A stretch of DNA of 64,000 bases from Closterium sp. Naga37s-1 (GCA_947471745.1 CANJKZ010000823.1:186001-250000), one strand, 5' to 3'; positions 39,801-47,473 are shown, counted from the stretch's first letter. Translations and numbers: made by a program. The notes: generated from the sequence alone by a model not told the origin.

Positions 39801-41794
39801 TAGAGACATAAAGCACCAATATTAAGCCGTACAAGAGTTTATTCTGTTTCGTCCTTCTGGCTTGTGTATTGCCCCCCGTTACTGCCTTTCTGCCCTTCCT
39901 TCCTTTCCTGCTCGATTCACCTTTTTCTGTTCTCTTCCCCTTTCCCCTCTCACGTCACCCCTCTTTATGCTCTCTTGCTCCCCGTTCCTGAGCGCTTCAC
40001 CCTCTTTATGCACTTTTCATGCCCGTTTCTGGATGTGGGTACTGGATGGGTATTGGATGTGGGTACTGGATGGGTATTGGATGTGGGTACTGGATGGGTA
40101 TTGGATGTGGGTACTGGATGGGTATTGGATGTGGGTACTGGATGGGTATTGGATGTGGGTACTGGATGGGTACTGGATGTGGGTACTGGATGGGTACTGG
40201 ATGTGGGTACTGGATGGGTACTGGATGTGGGTACTGGATGAGGGTAGTAATTGAAGGTGCTAGGTTCAGTCATGTTCCCTTCTCTCCTGTCCCTGTGTTT
40301 CCCCCTCCCCCTCTCCCTCTCTTTGCTCCCTCCTAGAACGCCGTGAATGGAACCAGGTGGAATCGGGACAAGCTACAACTGAGGAAGGAGCACTCAGTGA
40401 CTCTCTTTACCCACTTTCCTCCCATCTCACTCCTCCCCGTCCCCAGCTCTTTTTCCCAGTGAATGTGTCCAGCTAGGAGAAAGAGGTGACAGGTATCAGG
40501 ACGAGCTACAGCGAGAAGGATAACAAGTACTACCACCCTCCTTTACCAGGTGTAAAGTACTAATTCCAAAGCCTGACGAGCGTGGCCAGGTGGTATCTGG
40601 GCAAGCTGAATCTGAGGGAGGAACACTCAATGGCTCTCCTTGCCTGCCTTCTTCCTGCTCCTTCTCTCCCATTCCTCCTCCCGCCTCCCGTCCCCTGTCT
40701 TATTCCACCTCCCCTATCCCCCCTTCTCCCACCGTCTTTTCCTGTCTCTCCTCCTCTCACCCCTTCTTGCCCCCTCTCCCCCATCTTCCTCCCAGAACAC
40801 TGTTAACGTGACGCGGTGGTTCTTGGGCGAATTGACTTTTGAGTTGACTTAAAGTCCTCTCACCCCTTCTTGCCCCCTCTCCCCCCTCGTCCACCCAGAA
40901 CACTGTCAACGTGATGCGGTGGTTCTTGGACAAAATGCAACTGAAGGAAGATTTTATTTTTGAGGCGCCTCAAAAATATACCAAGTCAGCAGTGACGAGG
41001 TGGTTCTTGGAGGAACTGCAGCTGAAGGAAGAAGAAACAGTGGCTCTCCTGACCTGCTATCCACCTGCTCCCTCTCTCCCTGTTCTCATCCTGGTTACAG
41101 TCTCCCATCTTACCCCTCCCCTCGCTCCTCTCCTTCCCCTCTCTCCCCCCCTCTCACCCCATCCCCTGCCCAGAACATGGTCAACGTGGCGAGGATGTTT
41201 CTGGAGGGCCTGCAGGTGAAGGAGGAGGACTCGGACTTACTCTTCCCTCTCTCCCCTCTTCCCACCCCCTCTCCCCCCGTCTCCCTCCTTCTTCCCCTCG
41301 TCGCCGCCCCTTCCCCATCCCCCACCCAGAACATGGTCAACGTAACCAGGCGGTTTCTGGAGGATCTGAAGCTGAAGGAGGAGGACTCAATCATAGTGGA
41401 GATGGGCATAGAGGGGCACGAGTGGGCGATTCTGCAGCATTGGCTCTCTAACCCTCTCCGCCCCTCTCCCCCACTCTTCACCCGTCTCGCTCCCTCCCCC
41501 TCCCAGAACATGGTCAACGTAACCAGGTGGTTTCTGGAGGATCTGAAGCTGAAGGAAGAGGACTCAGTCGTTGTGAAGATGGATATAGAGGGGCACGAGT
41601 GGGCGATTCTGCAGCACTGGCTCTCTAACCCCCGCATGGCAGCGATCGTAGACGAGTTGTTCGTGGAAGTGCATTATCATCACCCAACCATGACGGAGTT
41701 TTCTTGGACTGCACCACAATTCAATCACACGCGCCATGATGCGACGGGGTTGCTGACTGAATTGAGGAAAGCCGGTTTCTACGTGCACCCTTGA
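30828..41794 (+). CDS. FkbM/DUF7870-like methyltransferase-like membrane protein, five exons, retrotransposon in intron 3
   Basis: Proposed exons: 30828-31142, 31772-31941, 32331-32481, 39543-39677, 41507-41794. Phases agree at all junctions (0, 2, 0, 0), giving about 353 codons. Exon 1 encodes an N-terminal hydrophobic segment (AFAWAIIATILLCSLSIVTL), a likely signal anchor, suggesting a type II Golgi or ER protein. Exon 3 has VFLDLGAKEFNTSVTWFLQ and FTEIHAVEARP, like the SAM-binding VDLGA...EIHAFEA part of plant FkbM-like proteins. Exon 5 has VVVKMDIEGHEW and VDELFVEVHYH, matching the MKMDVEGTEF...DELFLECHYN pattern of that family, and ends GFYVHP. The substrate is unknown. Exon copies and Copia-B2 fill the introns. 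Exon 4 identity is less certain than exons 3 and 5. Whether correct splicing still occurs is not visible from the sequence. Confidence 0.65.
31143..31771 (+). other. Intron 1 of the methyltransferase-like gene, pyrimidine-rich
   Basis: The donor is AAG|GTACCT (31143) and the acceptor ACACGCAG|TGG (31771), both phase 0. Two long C/T tracts (31260-31500 and 31725-31765) give large frames on both strands (Pro/Ser-rich one way, Gly/Arg/Glu-rich the other), which I treat as composition artefacts. Confidence 0.6.
32118..32260 (+). pseudogene. Degraded tandem copy of exon 3
   Basis: After acceptor TTCCCACAG|C it reads KRTVYVDLGATTFNTSVTWF, parallel to exon 3 (32331-32481) and also in phase with exon 2. 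One extra T near 32189 (CAGATGTTACCCC against CAAATGTACCCC) shifts the frame, and no clear donor follows. The offset to the intact copy is 213 bp. Confidence 0.8.
33026..33844 (-). repeat. Copia-B2 3' LTR (819 bp)
   Basis: Reversed, it starts TGTTGGTGCAACCC (33844) and ends TGACTATAACA (33026). The purine-rich tract CCGAGGGGGAG precedes it on the minus strand. Confidence 0.95.
33886..37527 (-). CDS. Copia-B2 pol: protease, integrase, reverse transcriptase, RNase H
   Basis: The frame runs from just before the protease (VIDSGATYS) through GAG-pre-integrase (LHWRMGH), integrase (MDVVGP, RTDRGGEF, GIAERAN), the Glu/Ser-rich linker, RT (QMDIVTAFLNG, YVDDILIFS) and RNase H (YSDASY, ESEYMA, YCDSQG) to the same stop as B1 (...KLAGMALN). 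All catalytic residues seen in B1 are present. It is separated from gag by a one-base expansion, G5 for G4 (37495-37499), so it is not continuous with its start codon. Confidence 0.92.
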   Translation of the reverse strand: MKALRSQQLWGKVTLHPLDYWVIDSGATYSMTPRPDLLTELEPSPVKHVTSALGQRAEVKGMGKAMFKGADGKMVGLKNVLWVPSLAANLISVRRLAKAGMDTNSKGAKTYTARLGDRILWDLHEDKDVYNEMWQIPVVPMPKERQVAASISTKDGAVGSDDGANGRAKENELKKSKPGGTSKFSEPKESGAATKEQQKGEENPEAAAEEDYGESMWGAIASAAFSNPTSATGECDWLTLHWRMGHVALPILQQLVKNEMVAGIRVKGEPDEVLGCPTCIQAKFTRFPFPSSEATAKAPLDEVVMDVVGPLKLGAAGAEYFLTIVDVYTRMTWVYVLAKKSDVAETLKTDWFLMVERQQDRLVKSIRTDRGGEFLSKEFGLWLKKNGIRHSLTMPYSPAMNGIAERANRTITEAARGLLIEAGLPDYFWPDAVRSACVAKNRALTHVGADKWVPYVEWLGRKPKVDMLRVFGCMCMALVPKHLRHNKLGAKAVWAVHLGMAQNSKGWLLWDPFTKKFLVSRDCKFMENFMYKDWKAENEAKIGVRFGEVKSSGLEHVELPLELSSGSTTTRKSSLVNGGEEANDAEEEEEEVQQVSERAPSLPSRTTSAPRIRATPQQRQGLQVPAAEEEGRGKRRVQPPNRLTYDAPGKQGKTALAGAAMMVGDDEESDYEECAFAFFSPVEMPGEPATLKEALESSDAEEWKKAMESELKSIEENDTFELVELPEGRTAITSKWLFKIKSDADGKIERYKSRLVAKGYQQKEKVDFKELFAPVVKPTTLRTLFAGAAIKGWVVKQMDIVTAFLNGILEEEIFMAQPEGFDDGSGRVWKLKKALYGLKQAPRQWYMKLREVLEGIGFTPSTADHSLFMLGEGEQRSFMVVYVDDILIFSPSSDLVKEVMLKLQDKFKCKALGDVSFYLGLHIERDVEKRCMRVHQRKYLEALAANFGQSEGHVATPFPSGFKCVKGPEEESVGEEERRRFHSLVGSLMYAAVNTRPDVAFATGQLARVVQCPNEEQVAAGMRVAKYLGQTPTVGLQYSAAAQRRQKGADGVEPGRLFLTAYSDASYASEPEDMTSVGGFICCVGGGPTAWESKKQVDQALSSVESEYMALFRAVREIVWQRRLLAELGEEQQGPTPLYCDSQGAIALAKNPVLHGLTKHMRVKWHWTRSMVTAGEVELRYVKTTGQPADMMTKRLVEQQHWKCCKLAGMALN
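37457..38656 (-). CDS. Copia-B2 gag
   Basis: The ATG at 38656 (MSGPEERGGRGAGG) is the true start; an upstream GTG within the primer-site region is in frame but unlikely. It carries the UBN2-type capsid region (FNGDNFAEWSFKME), an RG-rich segment (GRGYGRGRGRGRGGG) and a CX2CX4HX4C zinc knuckle (CHYCHKSGHMWRDC), followed by a second GRG-rich stretch. It terminates out of frame at 37457, after the extra G at 37495-37499. Confidence 0.92.
   Translation of the reverse strand: MSGPEERGGRGAGGSGEAQAQGQPRDSAMAPMQPSLGPPRDEPRVFGLDKFNGDNFAEWSFKMENIFDHYDLLEVMEGTEKRPENDPEKSPWVRKSAQGYLLLGQALGSSQIRHIKPFQREPEKGPKAWAALKGVHAPATAAVAVVLERQMAALRIEEDEAVEEGVQKFFDLLTRLEGADLNYSELQKKTKLLALLPESWSSLIINLNRDLPRLSLEDVKRAILQEDFRRRELASADGAGAASIGRGYGRGRGRGRGGGRFGGSNFGGGRRSGGYGSDDKSYGRGRGRFDGECHYCHKSGHMWRDCYKLPDGWTPAQGQEGRGAGGGRGRGRGGRGGRGGGAANMKSGDNDKDPSDDRYPGLFYFVSTQVPAGPEKDEGFEEPAAVGEGDPTSPGLLGD
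38677..39509 (-). repeat. Copia-B2 5' LTR (38691-39509) and primer site (38677-38688)
   Basis: An 819-bp LTR with a 2-nt spacer to the minus-strand TGGTATCAGAGC. Its outer end abuts the CAAAC duplication at 39510-39514. Confidence 0.95.
39543..39677 (+). other. Exon 4 of the methyltransferase-like gene
   Basis: The acceptor is CTGCTTCAG|GTACTGG, the donor AGAGG|GTAAGA, 135 nt, phase 0 to 0. It reads VLANGLGLNSRLRPRRGG then FPKWLLQRVHPYNFYV. The call rests on the open phase, the consensus splice sites and a second, decayed copy nearby. The exact homologous segment of the protein family is not recognised. Confidence 0.55.
39711..39785 (+). pseudogene. Degraded tandem copy of the exon 4 3' part
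   Basis: It reads EWLPLRVHPYNFYV in parallel with exon 4 (KWLLQRVHPYNFYV). A 4-bp deletion (GTCTACCAAAGA for GTCTCTTCCAAAGA) shifts the frame into TAA. Confidence 0.7.
40030..40243 (+). repeat. 24-bp minisatellite, about 9 units
   Basis: The unit is GGATGTGGGTACTGGATGGG plus TATT or TACT, near-perfect, and itself made of two 12-bp halves. Early units carry TATT and late units TACT. It lies in intron 4; frames across it are repeat artefacts. Confidence 0.93.
40337..41456 (+). repeat. Array of about eight degraded copies of the final exon
   Basis: Copies start near 40337 (NAVNGTRWNRDKLQL), 40455 (very decayed), 40572 (TSVARWYLGKLNLREE), 40796 (NTVNVTRWFLGEL), 40899 (NTVNVMRWFLDKMQLKE), 40988 (AVTRWFLEELQLKEE), 41174 (NMVNVARMFLEGLQVKEE) and 41330 (NMVNVTRRFLEDLKLKEE). 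Most follow a pyrimidine tract ending in CAG or TAG, like the genuine exon at 41507. All but the last lose homology after 60-80 nt. The copy at 41330 extends to HEWAILQHWLSNP but reads EMGIEG where the terminal exon reads KMDIEG. None has the C-terminal HYHHP...FYVHP part. Confidence 0.85.
41507..41794 (+). other. Terminal exon of the methyltransferase-like gene
   Basis: The acceptor is CCCTCCCAG|AACATG, in phase with exon 4. It encodes NMVNVTRWFLEDLKLKEED, then VVVKMDIEGHEWAIL, VDELFVEVHYHHP and a C-terminus ending GFYVHP with TGA at 41792-41794. It is the only copy in the array with a full C-terminus. Confidence 0.82.
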
Positions 41795-41993
41795 CCGTAG
41801 ATGGTGCAGTGTAAATTCCAGCGTATAGCGTTACAGTGCTGCGTGGTGTATTGCTAGTTAACTCAAAGGTGTACACCGATATAATATATGAGCTGTTTGG
41901 GAGTAGCAGCCGCTTTTTTGCAGCCAAAAACTAGGATCGAATGAAGTCTTCTGGTAGCTTATTGCATAATACGGTACAATAAACTGTCGGATC
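41795..41993 (+). terminator. 3' untranslated region with AATAAA
   Basis: AATAAA at 41978-41983 is a likely polyadenylation signal of the methyltransferase-like gene. Copia-A5 begins 11 nt after it. Confidence 0.55.
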
Positions 41994-42129
41994 TGTCAAA
42001 ATGTTATATTGCTTACATTGTGTATGCTGGTAGCCCATAACGGGTACAACCCAATTAGGGTTAATATTTGTATCCAACTCATTCATAGTTCATTCATTCT
42101 CGTTCGGTATTCTGACATGGTATCAGAGC
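41994..42129 (+). repeat. Copia-A5 5' LTR (41994-42117) and primer site (42118-42129)
   Basis: TGTCAAAATGTTATAT to GGTATTCTGACA, then TGGTATCAGAGC directly. Confidence 0.92.
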
Positions 42130-42853
42130 AGGTCTTGTTCTAGGACCGGTTTTTTTTAGGGCCCACCACAGAGCGCTGCCCCACTAGTCGCGTCGCCCTG
42201 CCCTGCCTGTCGCGTCGCCCTGCTGGCTGTCGCGTCGCCCTGCCCTGCCCGTCGCGTCGCCCTGCCTGCTATCGCGTCGCCCTGCCCTGTCAGTCGCGTC
42301 GCCCTATCGGCCGTCGTGTCGCCCTGCTGCCCGCGCGCCGCATTGCTGCCTGCGCGTCGCCCTGCCCTGCCCGCGCCGAGTCGCCCTGCTGCCTGCACAG
42401 CCCTGCTGCGCGTCGCCCTGCTGCTGCCCGCCCTGCTCTGCGCAGCCCTGCTGGCCGGCGCCCTGCTGCCCGCGCGCCGCCCTGCTGACAGCCGCACCGC
42501 TGCCCGTACCGCCCTACCCGCGACGCCCTACTGTGCACCGCCCTGCTGGCTGGCGCCCTGCTGCCCGCACAGCCCTGCTGCGCGCCGCCCTGCTGCTCGC
42601 GCCGCCCTGCTGCTGCCCGCCCTGCTGCGCGCAGCCCTGCTGACTGGCGCCCTGCTGCATGCACATCGCCCTGCTGGCAGCCGCACCGTTTCCCGCACCG
42701 CCTTGCCCGCGCTGCCCTGCCCTGCCCTGGCTGTGCACCACTCTTCCCTAGCCGTGCGCCGCCTCTCCCTGCCCTGCGCGCCTCCCTAGTGCTCGCGCGT
42801 CGCCTTGCCTGCGTGCTGCCCTGCTGGTCGCGCGCCACCATGCTCTGCCCGCT
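42130..42853 (+). repeat. Copia-A5 GC-rich leader
   Basis: A degenerate repeat of CCTGCCCGTCGCGTCGC and CCCTGCTGCCCGCGCGCCG units, without a credible gene. The frames on both strands are repeat-driven. Confidence 0.85.
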
Positions 42854-44180
42854 ATGGCTTCTCTCAGTGTACTCACATTCGATCATGAGGGCCGTCCGAT
42901 CCAGTTCGATATGTGGCTCGACGACTTACAGCTGTACCTACTGAGCGACTCTAGAGACAGCGTTTCGTTGTTTGACCACACGTCTGGAGCCTCTCTCACC
43001 CCTCCTGCCACAGCTGACAGTGCGACTCGCTCACAGTGGCTTACCCGTGATGCTGCTGCTCGCTTAGCCGTTCGCAACCACCTGCCGTTAGCCGAACGCG
43101 CTCACTTTGGCCAGCACAAGACTGCTAAGGCCATGTACGACACTGTAGTCGCTCGTTACTCCTCCCCTGCCACTGCTGCTCTCGACCGCCTTATACTGCC
43201 CTACCTGTTTCCTGACCTGCCAGCCTTTGCCACATTCGAGGACCTGGTTACTCACCTTCGCACTAGCGACGCTCGCTACCGCTCTGCCCTCCCAGCCGAG
43301 TTCCTAGACAGGCACCCCCCCCCCCCCCCCTGAAGTACATCACTCTCTACTTCGTAATCACCTAACTCCCTGACTCTTTTCGCGCAGTCAGGGACCACTT
43401 TCTCGCTCTTGACCCCACAGACCTCACTGTCGACCTGCTCGAGAAGCACCTCCTTGCAGCTGAGATTAGCGTAGTCGCTGTAGGTGCTGCTCGTGGCACT
43501 CCTCGCACACCCTTGTTTGAGGGGTGTTCCCCCTTCCCCCTTGCCCCCTCCTACGCTTCTGCTGCTGCTGTTGACATCCTTGGTACGGAGGAGGTCAAGG
43601 CTGCTTCTGCTCCTAGTGGGAAGTGCCGCAACGGCAAGGGCAAGGGAGGCAAGAGTGGTGGAGGTGGCAGCGGGGGTGGTGGTGGTGGAGGCAGTGGAGG
43701 CGGTGGAGGTGGCGGAGGAGGTGGCAGCGGTGGGAGTGGTGGCGGGATTGGGGGCTTCGGTGGCGGCGGTGGTGGCAGTGGTGGGGGTGGGGGTGGCGGT
43801 GGTGGCGGCAGTGAGAGTGTTGGCGGCGGCAGTGGTGGCGGTTGGGGTGGAGCTGTTCAGAGAGGAGGTTCTGGCGGTGGCCAAAGGCAGCAGCAGTAAC
43901 ATCAGAGCGAAACCCCTACGACTTAGCAGCTTCGTGAGTGGTTTGCTCAGCATGGGGCGTCTGGAGGTAGTGTTCGCTGCCTGTATGTCATTCGCACAGG
44001 TGACCGCGCTGGTAAGACATGCGGGAAGCTTCACACCCAGCACCGCTGCTTCTCCCGCCTTGACGACGCTTGGCACGCAGAGTTTGGCGACGAGGCTAAG
44101 CGCCCCCTCTGGCTAGAGCTGCTTAGGTCTGGAGTTGATATCTTTGCTCTTGAGTATGATGTTATCCTTGCTGCCATATA
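42854..44180 (+). pseudogene. Copia-A5 gag
   Basis: It starts MASLSVLTFDHEGRPIQF at 42854. The first frame ends at 43333 in a run of C (about 43316-43331) that replaces the normal PPPMYI codons. Afterwards come a stop (ITxLPDSF), a Gly-rich tract (43660-43870), TAA after RQQQ and the Cys/His cluster (CLYVIRTGDRAGKTC, then H and C). It is clearly dead. Confidence 0.88.
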
Positions 44181-44184
44181 TGCC

Positions 44185-44543
44185 TTGTCTGTTAGTGCTG
44201 AGGGTGGCTGTTACCTGTGTATGCCGCCCAACCCAGGTATAGAGGCTGCTGCTCTAGGTGCTAGTGAGTCTGCTCTCTCTGGTACTGCGCCTGCTGAGGC
44301 CTTGCACACCTTCACGCTTGACTTAGGTGCTTCCCGTTGTTTCTTTTGCGACAGTACCACCCTCACTCCACTCCCTGCACCTGTTCCGGTCAGACAGGCT
44401 GACCCCTCAGGGGGCCCAGTTCTTGCCCGTTCCTCCACTATTCTCCAGTGTCCGGCGGTTCCGTCCGACTCACTCTCAGGTTTTCACCTCCCCTCGTTCT
44501 CTACGAACTTGGTGAGTACCGCTGCTCTCCAGGATGCGATGGT
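44185..44543 (+). pseudogene. Copia-A5 protease region
   Basis: It carries FTLDLGASRCFF, so the active-site D-S-G has become D-L-G. The frame stops downstream within the inserted 138-bp element. Confidence 0.8.
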
Positions 44544-44681
44544 TGTCAGAATCCCAACCACTAGACCATTGGGATAAAAGGGCTTGTTAAGTCGCGGGTC
44601 AGTGCGCCCATAACCCCCCAGGCTAGCGAGCCTGTAACCCTTCCCTAGGATCAATCGGGGATCACCAGTGGACCTCTGACA
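44544..44681. mobile_element. 138-bp solo-LTR-like insertion in Copia-A5, copy 1
   Basis: TGTCAGA...TCTGACA (7-bp inverted ends) flanked by the 5-bp duplication ATGGT (44539-44543 and 44682-44686). The empty site in A6 (GATGCGATGGTCACTACTACC near 54772) confirms the insertion. A second copy lies at 59255. The minus strand contains TCCCAATGGTCTAGTGGTTG, resembling the 5' end and A box of tRNA-Glu, but not a whole tRNA. Confidence 0.85.
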
Positions 44682-44689
44682 ATGGTCAC

Positions 44690-45967
44690 AACCACCAATC
44701 CTGGGGGTCAGCGTGTGTCGATCCGCACGTGTACACGTACGGGCCGTCACCTGGCAACGTTCACCCGTCGGCCTGGGTCGAGTCTGTATACACTGACTAC
44801 TGAGCCTCCTAAGGTAGCTGCGTCTGCTCAGGTGTCCGCGTCAGGTTCGGTAGCAGCCCCCTGCTCGTGTCGCCTCCTCTCGCACCAGACTCTCCTATGG
44901 CACCACCGCCTTGGTCACCCCTCCCTGCCACGCCTTCGTGGCATGCACTCCCGCCTCCTTGTATCTGGTCTTCCCAGGTCTCTGCCTCCCCTCCCGCCCT
45001 CGCCTGCCCCGCCCTGCCTTCCTTGCGTCGAGGGGCGGCAGCGCGCTGCTCCTCACTCCTCGTTTCCCCGACGACTGCTCCCCTGCAGACTATCCACATG
45101 GACGTGTGGGGCCCAGCCCGCGTCAGTGGACAGGGCCGCGAGCGCTACTTTCTGCTGGTTGTTGACGACTACACGCTTTACACTACGGTCTTCCCCTTGC
45201 GCAGCAAGGGTGAGGTCGTTGATGTCTTGATCCCTTGGATCCGCGAAGTCCGTCTCCAGCTCCGTGAGCGGTTCCGTGAGAACCTTCCTGTCCTGCGTCT
45301 GCACTCTGACAGGGGTGGTGAGTTCTCCTCCGACCTCTTACGAGACTTTTGTCGTGGGGAGGGCATTCTCAAGTCGTTCATAATACCGGTCTCACCGCAG
45401 AAAAATGGGGTTGCTGAGCGCCGCATTGGCTTAGTCATGGAGGTGGCTCGTACCTCCATGATCCATGCGGCTGCTCCCCATTTTCTATGGCCGTTTGCGG
45501 TCCGGTACGCCGCGCATCAGCTCAACCTCTGGCCCCGTGTCTCCTTGCCGGAGACCTCGCCTTCACTGCGTTGGATGGGGAAGGTTGGCAATGCGTCGGT
45601 ATTCCGGGTCTGGGGCTCTCGTGCCTTTGTCCGTGATACTTCCGCGGACAAGCTCTCCTCCCGCGCTATTCCATGCGTCTTCCTTGGCTTTCCCCCTGAC
45701 GCGCCTGGCTGGCAGTTTTACCACCCCACCTCGCGCCGTGTCCTCCCCTCTCAGGACGTCACGTTTGACGAGTCGGTTCCCTTTTACCGTCTCTTCCCCT
45801 ACCGCTCTGCCCCTCTCCCCCCCCCCCCGGCCGCTCTTCCTTGCTCCAGGTCCCCCTCCGGTAGACCCCCTCCCCCCTCAGGGTCCTGCTCCCTCTGGTG
45901 TGTCTCAGGTACACCCACTCCCCGGGTCTGTGCCTGTCGAGGTCGCTGTAGCCTCAGGTGCTGCTAG
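44690..45967 (+). pseudogene. Copia-A5 pre-integrase and integrase
   Basis: A frame change near 44870-45100 separates HHRLGHPSLP from IHMDVWGPARVSG. Integrase HSDRGGEFSS and QKNGVAERR are preserved up to the Pro-rich end (CSRSPSGRPPP), where a frameshift in a run of C near 45830 ends it. Confidence 0.85.
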
Positions 45968-46560
45968 AGGTGCTGCGTCTGGGGGTGCTGAGCCTACGAG
46001 TGCAAAGCCTGAGGGTGCGTAGCCTGGGGGTGCTGAGTCTGAGGGTGTGGAGTCTGGGGGTGCTGAGCCTAGGGGTACTGCGCCTACCGGAGGTCTTGCG
46101 AGTGCCTCGCCTTGACTGTCTCCTCGGTGGGAGCCTCTCACCGCAGCAGCTGCGCGAGTGGCTTGCTCAGCGCTCGCGCCTTAGGAGTGGCGCTGCAGGA
46201 GCTGGAGGCTCTGCCGCTGGAGGCACTGGAGCTGGAGGTACTGGAGCTACTAGTCTTGGAGGTGCTGAGCTGCTGGTCCTGGAGGTGATCGTACTAGAGG
46301 TACTGGAGCTGTCGGAGCTGGTGGTGTTGGAGGCGCTGGAGCTAGAGACCCTGTAGCTAGAGACCCTGGCGCTGGAGGCGCTGGAGCTGGAGGCACTAGT
46401 GCTGGAGGCGCTGGGGCTGGAGGAGCTGGAGCTTGAGACTCTGGAGCTGGAGGCACTAGCGGTGGAGGCAATGGAGCTGGAGGAGCTAGAGCTGGAGACT
46501 CTGGAGCTGGAGGAGCTGGAGGAGCTGGAGCTGGAGCTGGAGACTCTGGAGCTGGAGGAG
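45968..46560 (+). repeat. Copia-A5 linker, GGNGCT/GGAGCTGGAG repeats
   Basis: The post-integrase linker has dissolved into tandem CTGGAGCTGGAGG-type repeats in shifting frames. It ends abruptly against the RNase H tail at CTGGAGCACAGAACG. Confidence 0.8.
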
Positions 46561-46815
46561 CTGGAGCACAGAACGAAGCACATCACTCTGTGTTACTTCC
46601 TTGCTCGAGAGCTGCAGCAGCGTGGTCAGCTTCGTCTTGCTTACGTGGCCACTCGGGCCAACACTGCTGATATATTCACCACGGCACTTCAGTCTGGTGA
46701 TCATCAGCGTTTCTGTACTGTTTTAGGCCTTGAGCCTACTTTGCCTCACTTGCTCACTGCGTTACTTTGCTTGTACTGTGATCTATATATATACCTGCAT
46801 GCTTACACTTTCTAG
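46561..46815 (+). pseudogene. Copia-A5 RNase H tail
   Basis: EHRTKHITLCYFLARELQQ to THLLTA, homologous to the last ~70 residues of A1. The normal stop (GCTTGA in A6) reads GCGTTA, so the frame runs on to 46815. Confidence 0.82.
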
Positions 46816-47122
46816 GTTATGATCACTGTACTGTTTGTTCTCTTTTATATAACTCTGCATGTGAACTGGCCTTGTGGCCATTTGCTTGTGCTCGGAATGT
46901 GTGGTGACTTCGTGATCCACCCTGAGCTTGCTTTGCTTTTCTTGACTGGTCTTGTGACCACTTGTTCTCCCCCACTTTGCCTATGGGGGTGTGTCAAAAT
47001 GTTATAGTACTTACATTGTGTAGGCTGTATTGGGGTAGCCCATAAGGGGTGCAACCCAATTAGGGTTAGTACTTGTACCGAACTCATTCATAGTTCAATC
47101 ATTCTCGTTCAGTATTCTGACA
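46816..47122 (+). repeat. Copia-A5 3' block and 3' LTR (46992-47122)
   Basis: The conserved TGTGAACTGGCCTTGTGGCC block and the CCCCCACTTTGCCTATGGGGG hairpin precede a 131-bp LTR (TGTCAAAATGTTATAG to AGTATTCTGACA). Confidence 0.9.
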
Positions 47123-47431
47123 AGATCCACCCCTTCAACCACTCCATCCCTATTACGAAGCCACCCTATTCTCTCAAAACAGCCCGTTAACAACAATGTT
47201 GGCCTTTGCTTGTTCCTATGCATGCCAATGGTATGCCAACCTGAACGAGTGTGTGTGCCTACATGTTAGCAAACATATGTGTATGTGTGTGTGTGTGTGT
47301 GTGCGTGTATGTTTGTGTGCATGCATGTGCGTGTGTGTGTGTGTGTGTGCGTGCGTGTGTGTGCATGCGTGTATGTGTGTGTGTGTGCGTGTGTGCGTGT
47401 GTGCGTGTGTGCGTGTGTGTGTGTGCGTGTA

Positions 47432-47473
<42 letters not shown>

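Larger units (their letters stand above)
41994..47122 (+). mobile_element. Copia-A5, decayed element lacking reverse transcriptase
   Basis: The 5' LTR (124 bp) and 3' LTR (131 bp) are present, with flanks GGATC (41989-41993) and AGATC (47123-47127), an imperfect 5-bp duplication. Inside are a primer site, GC-rich leader, gag, protease, integrase, linker and RNase H tail. The reverse transcriptase and early RNase H are deleted, stops are frequent, and a 138-bp element is inserted after the protease. Confidence 0.92.

Noticed and set aside
40030-40243. Possible CRISPR array, from regular 24-bp spacing
   Set aside because: The units are contiguous without unique spacers; it is a simple minisatellite in a eukaryotic intron.
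44550-44580. A functional tRNA-Glu gene on the minus strand
   Set aside because: Only the first ~30 nt resemble tRNA-Glu; there is no anticodon arm, T arm or matching 3' acceptor strand before the element end.
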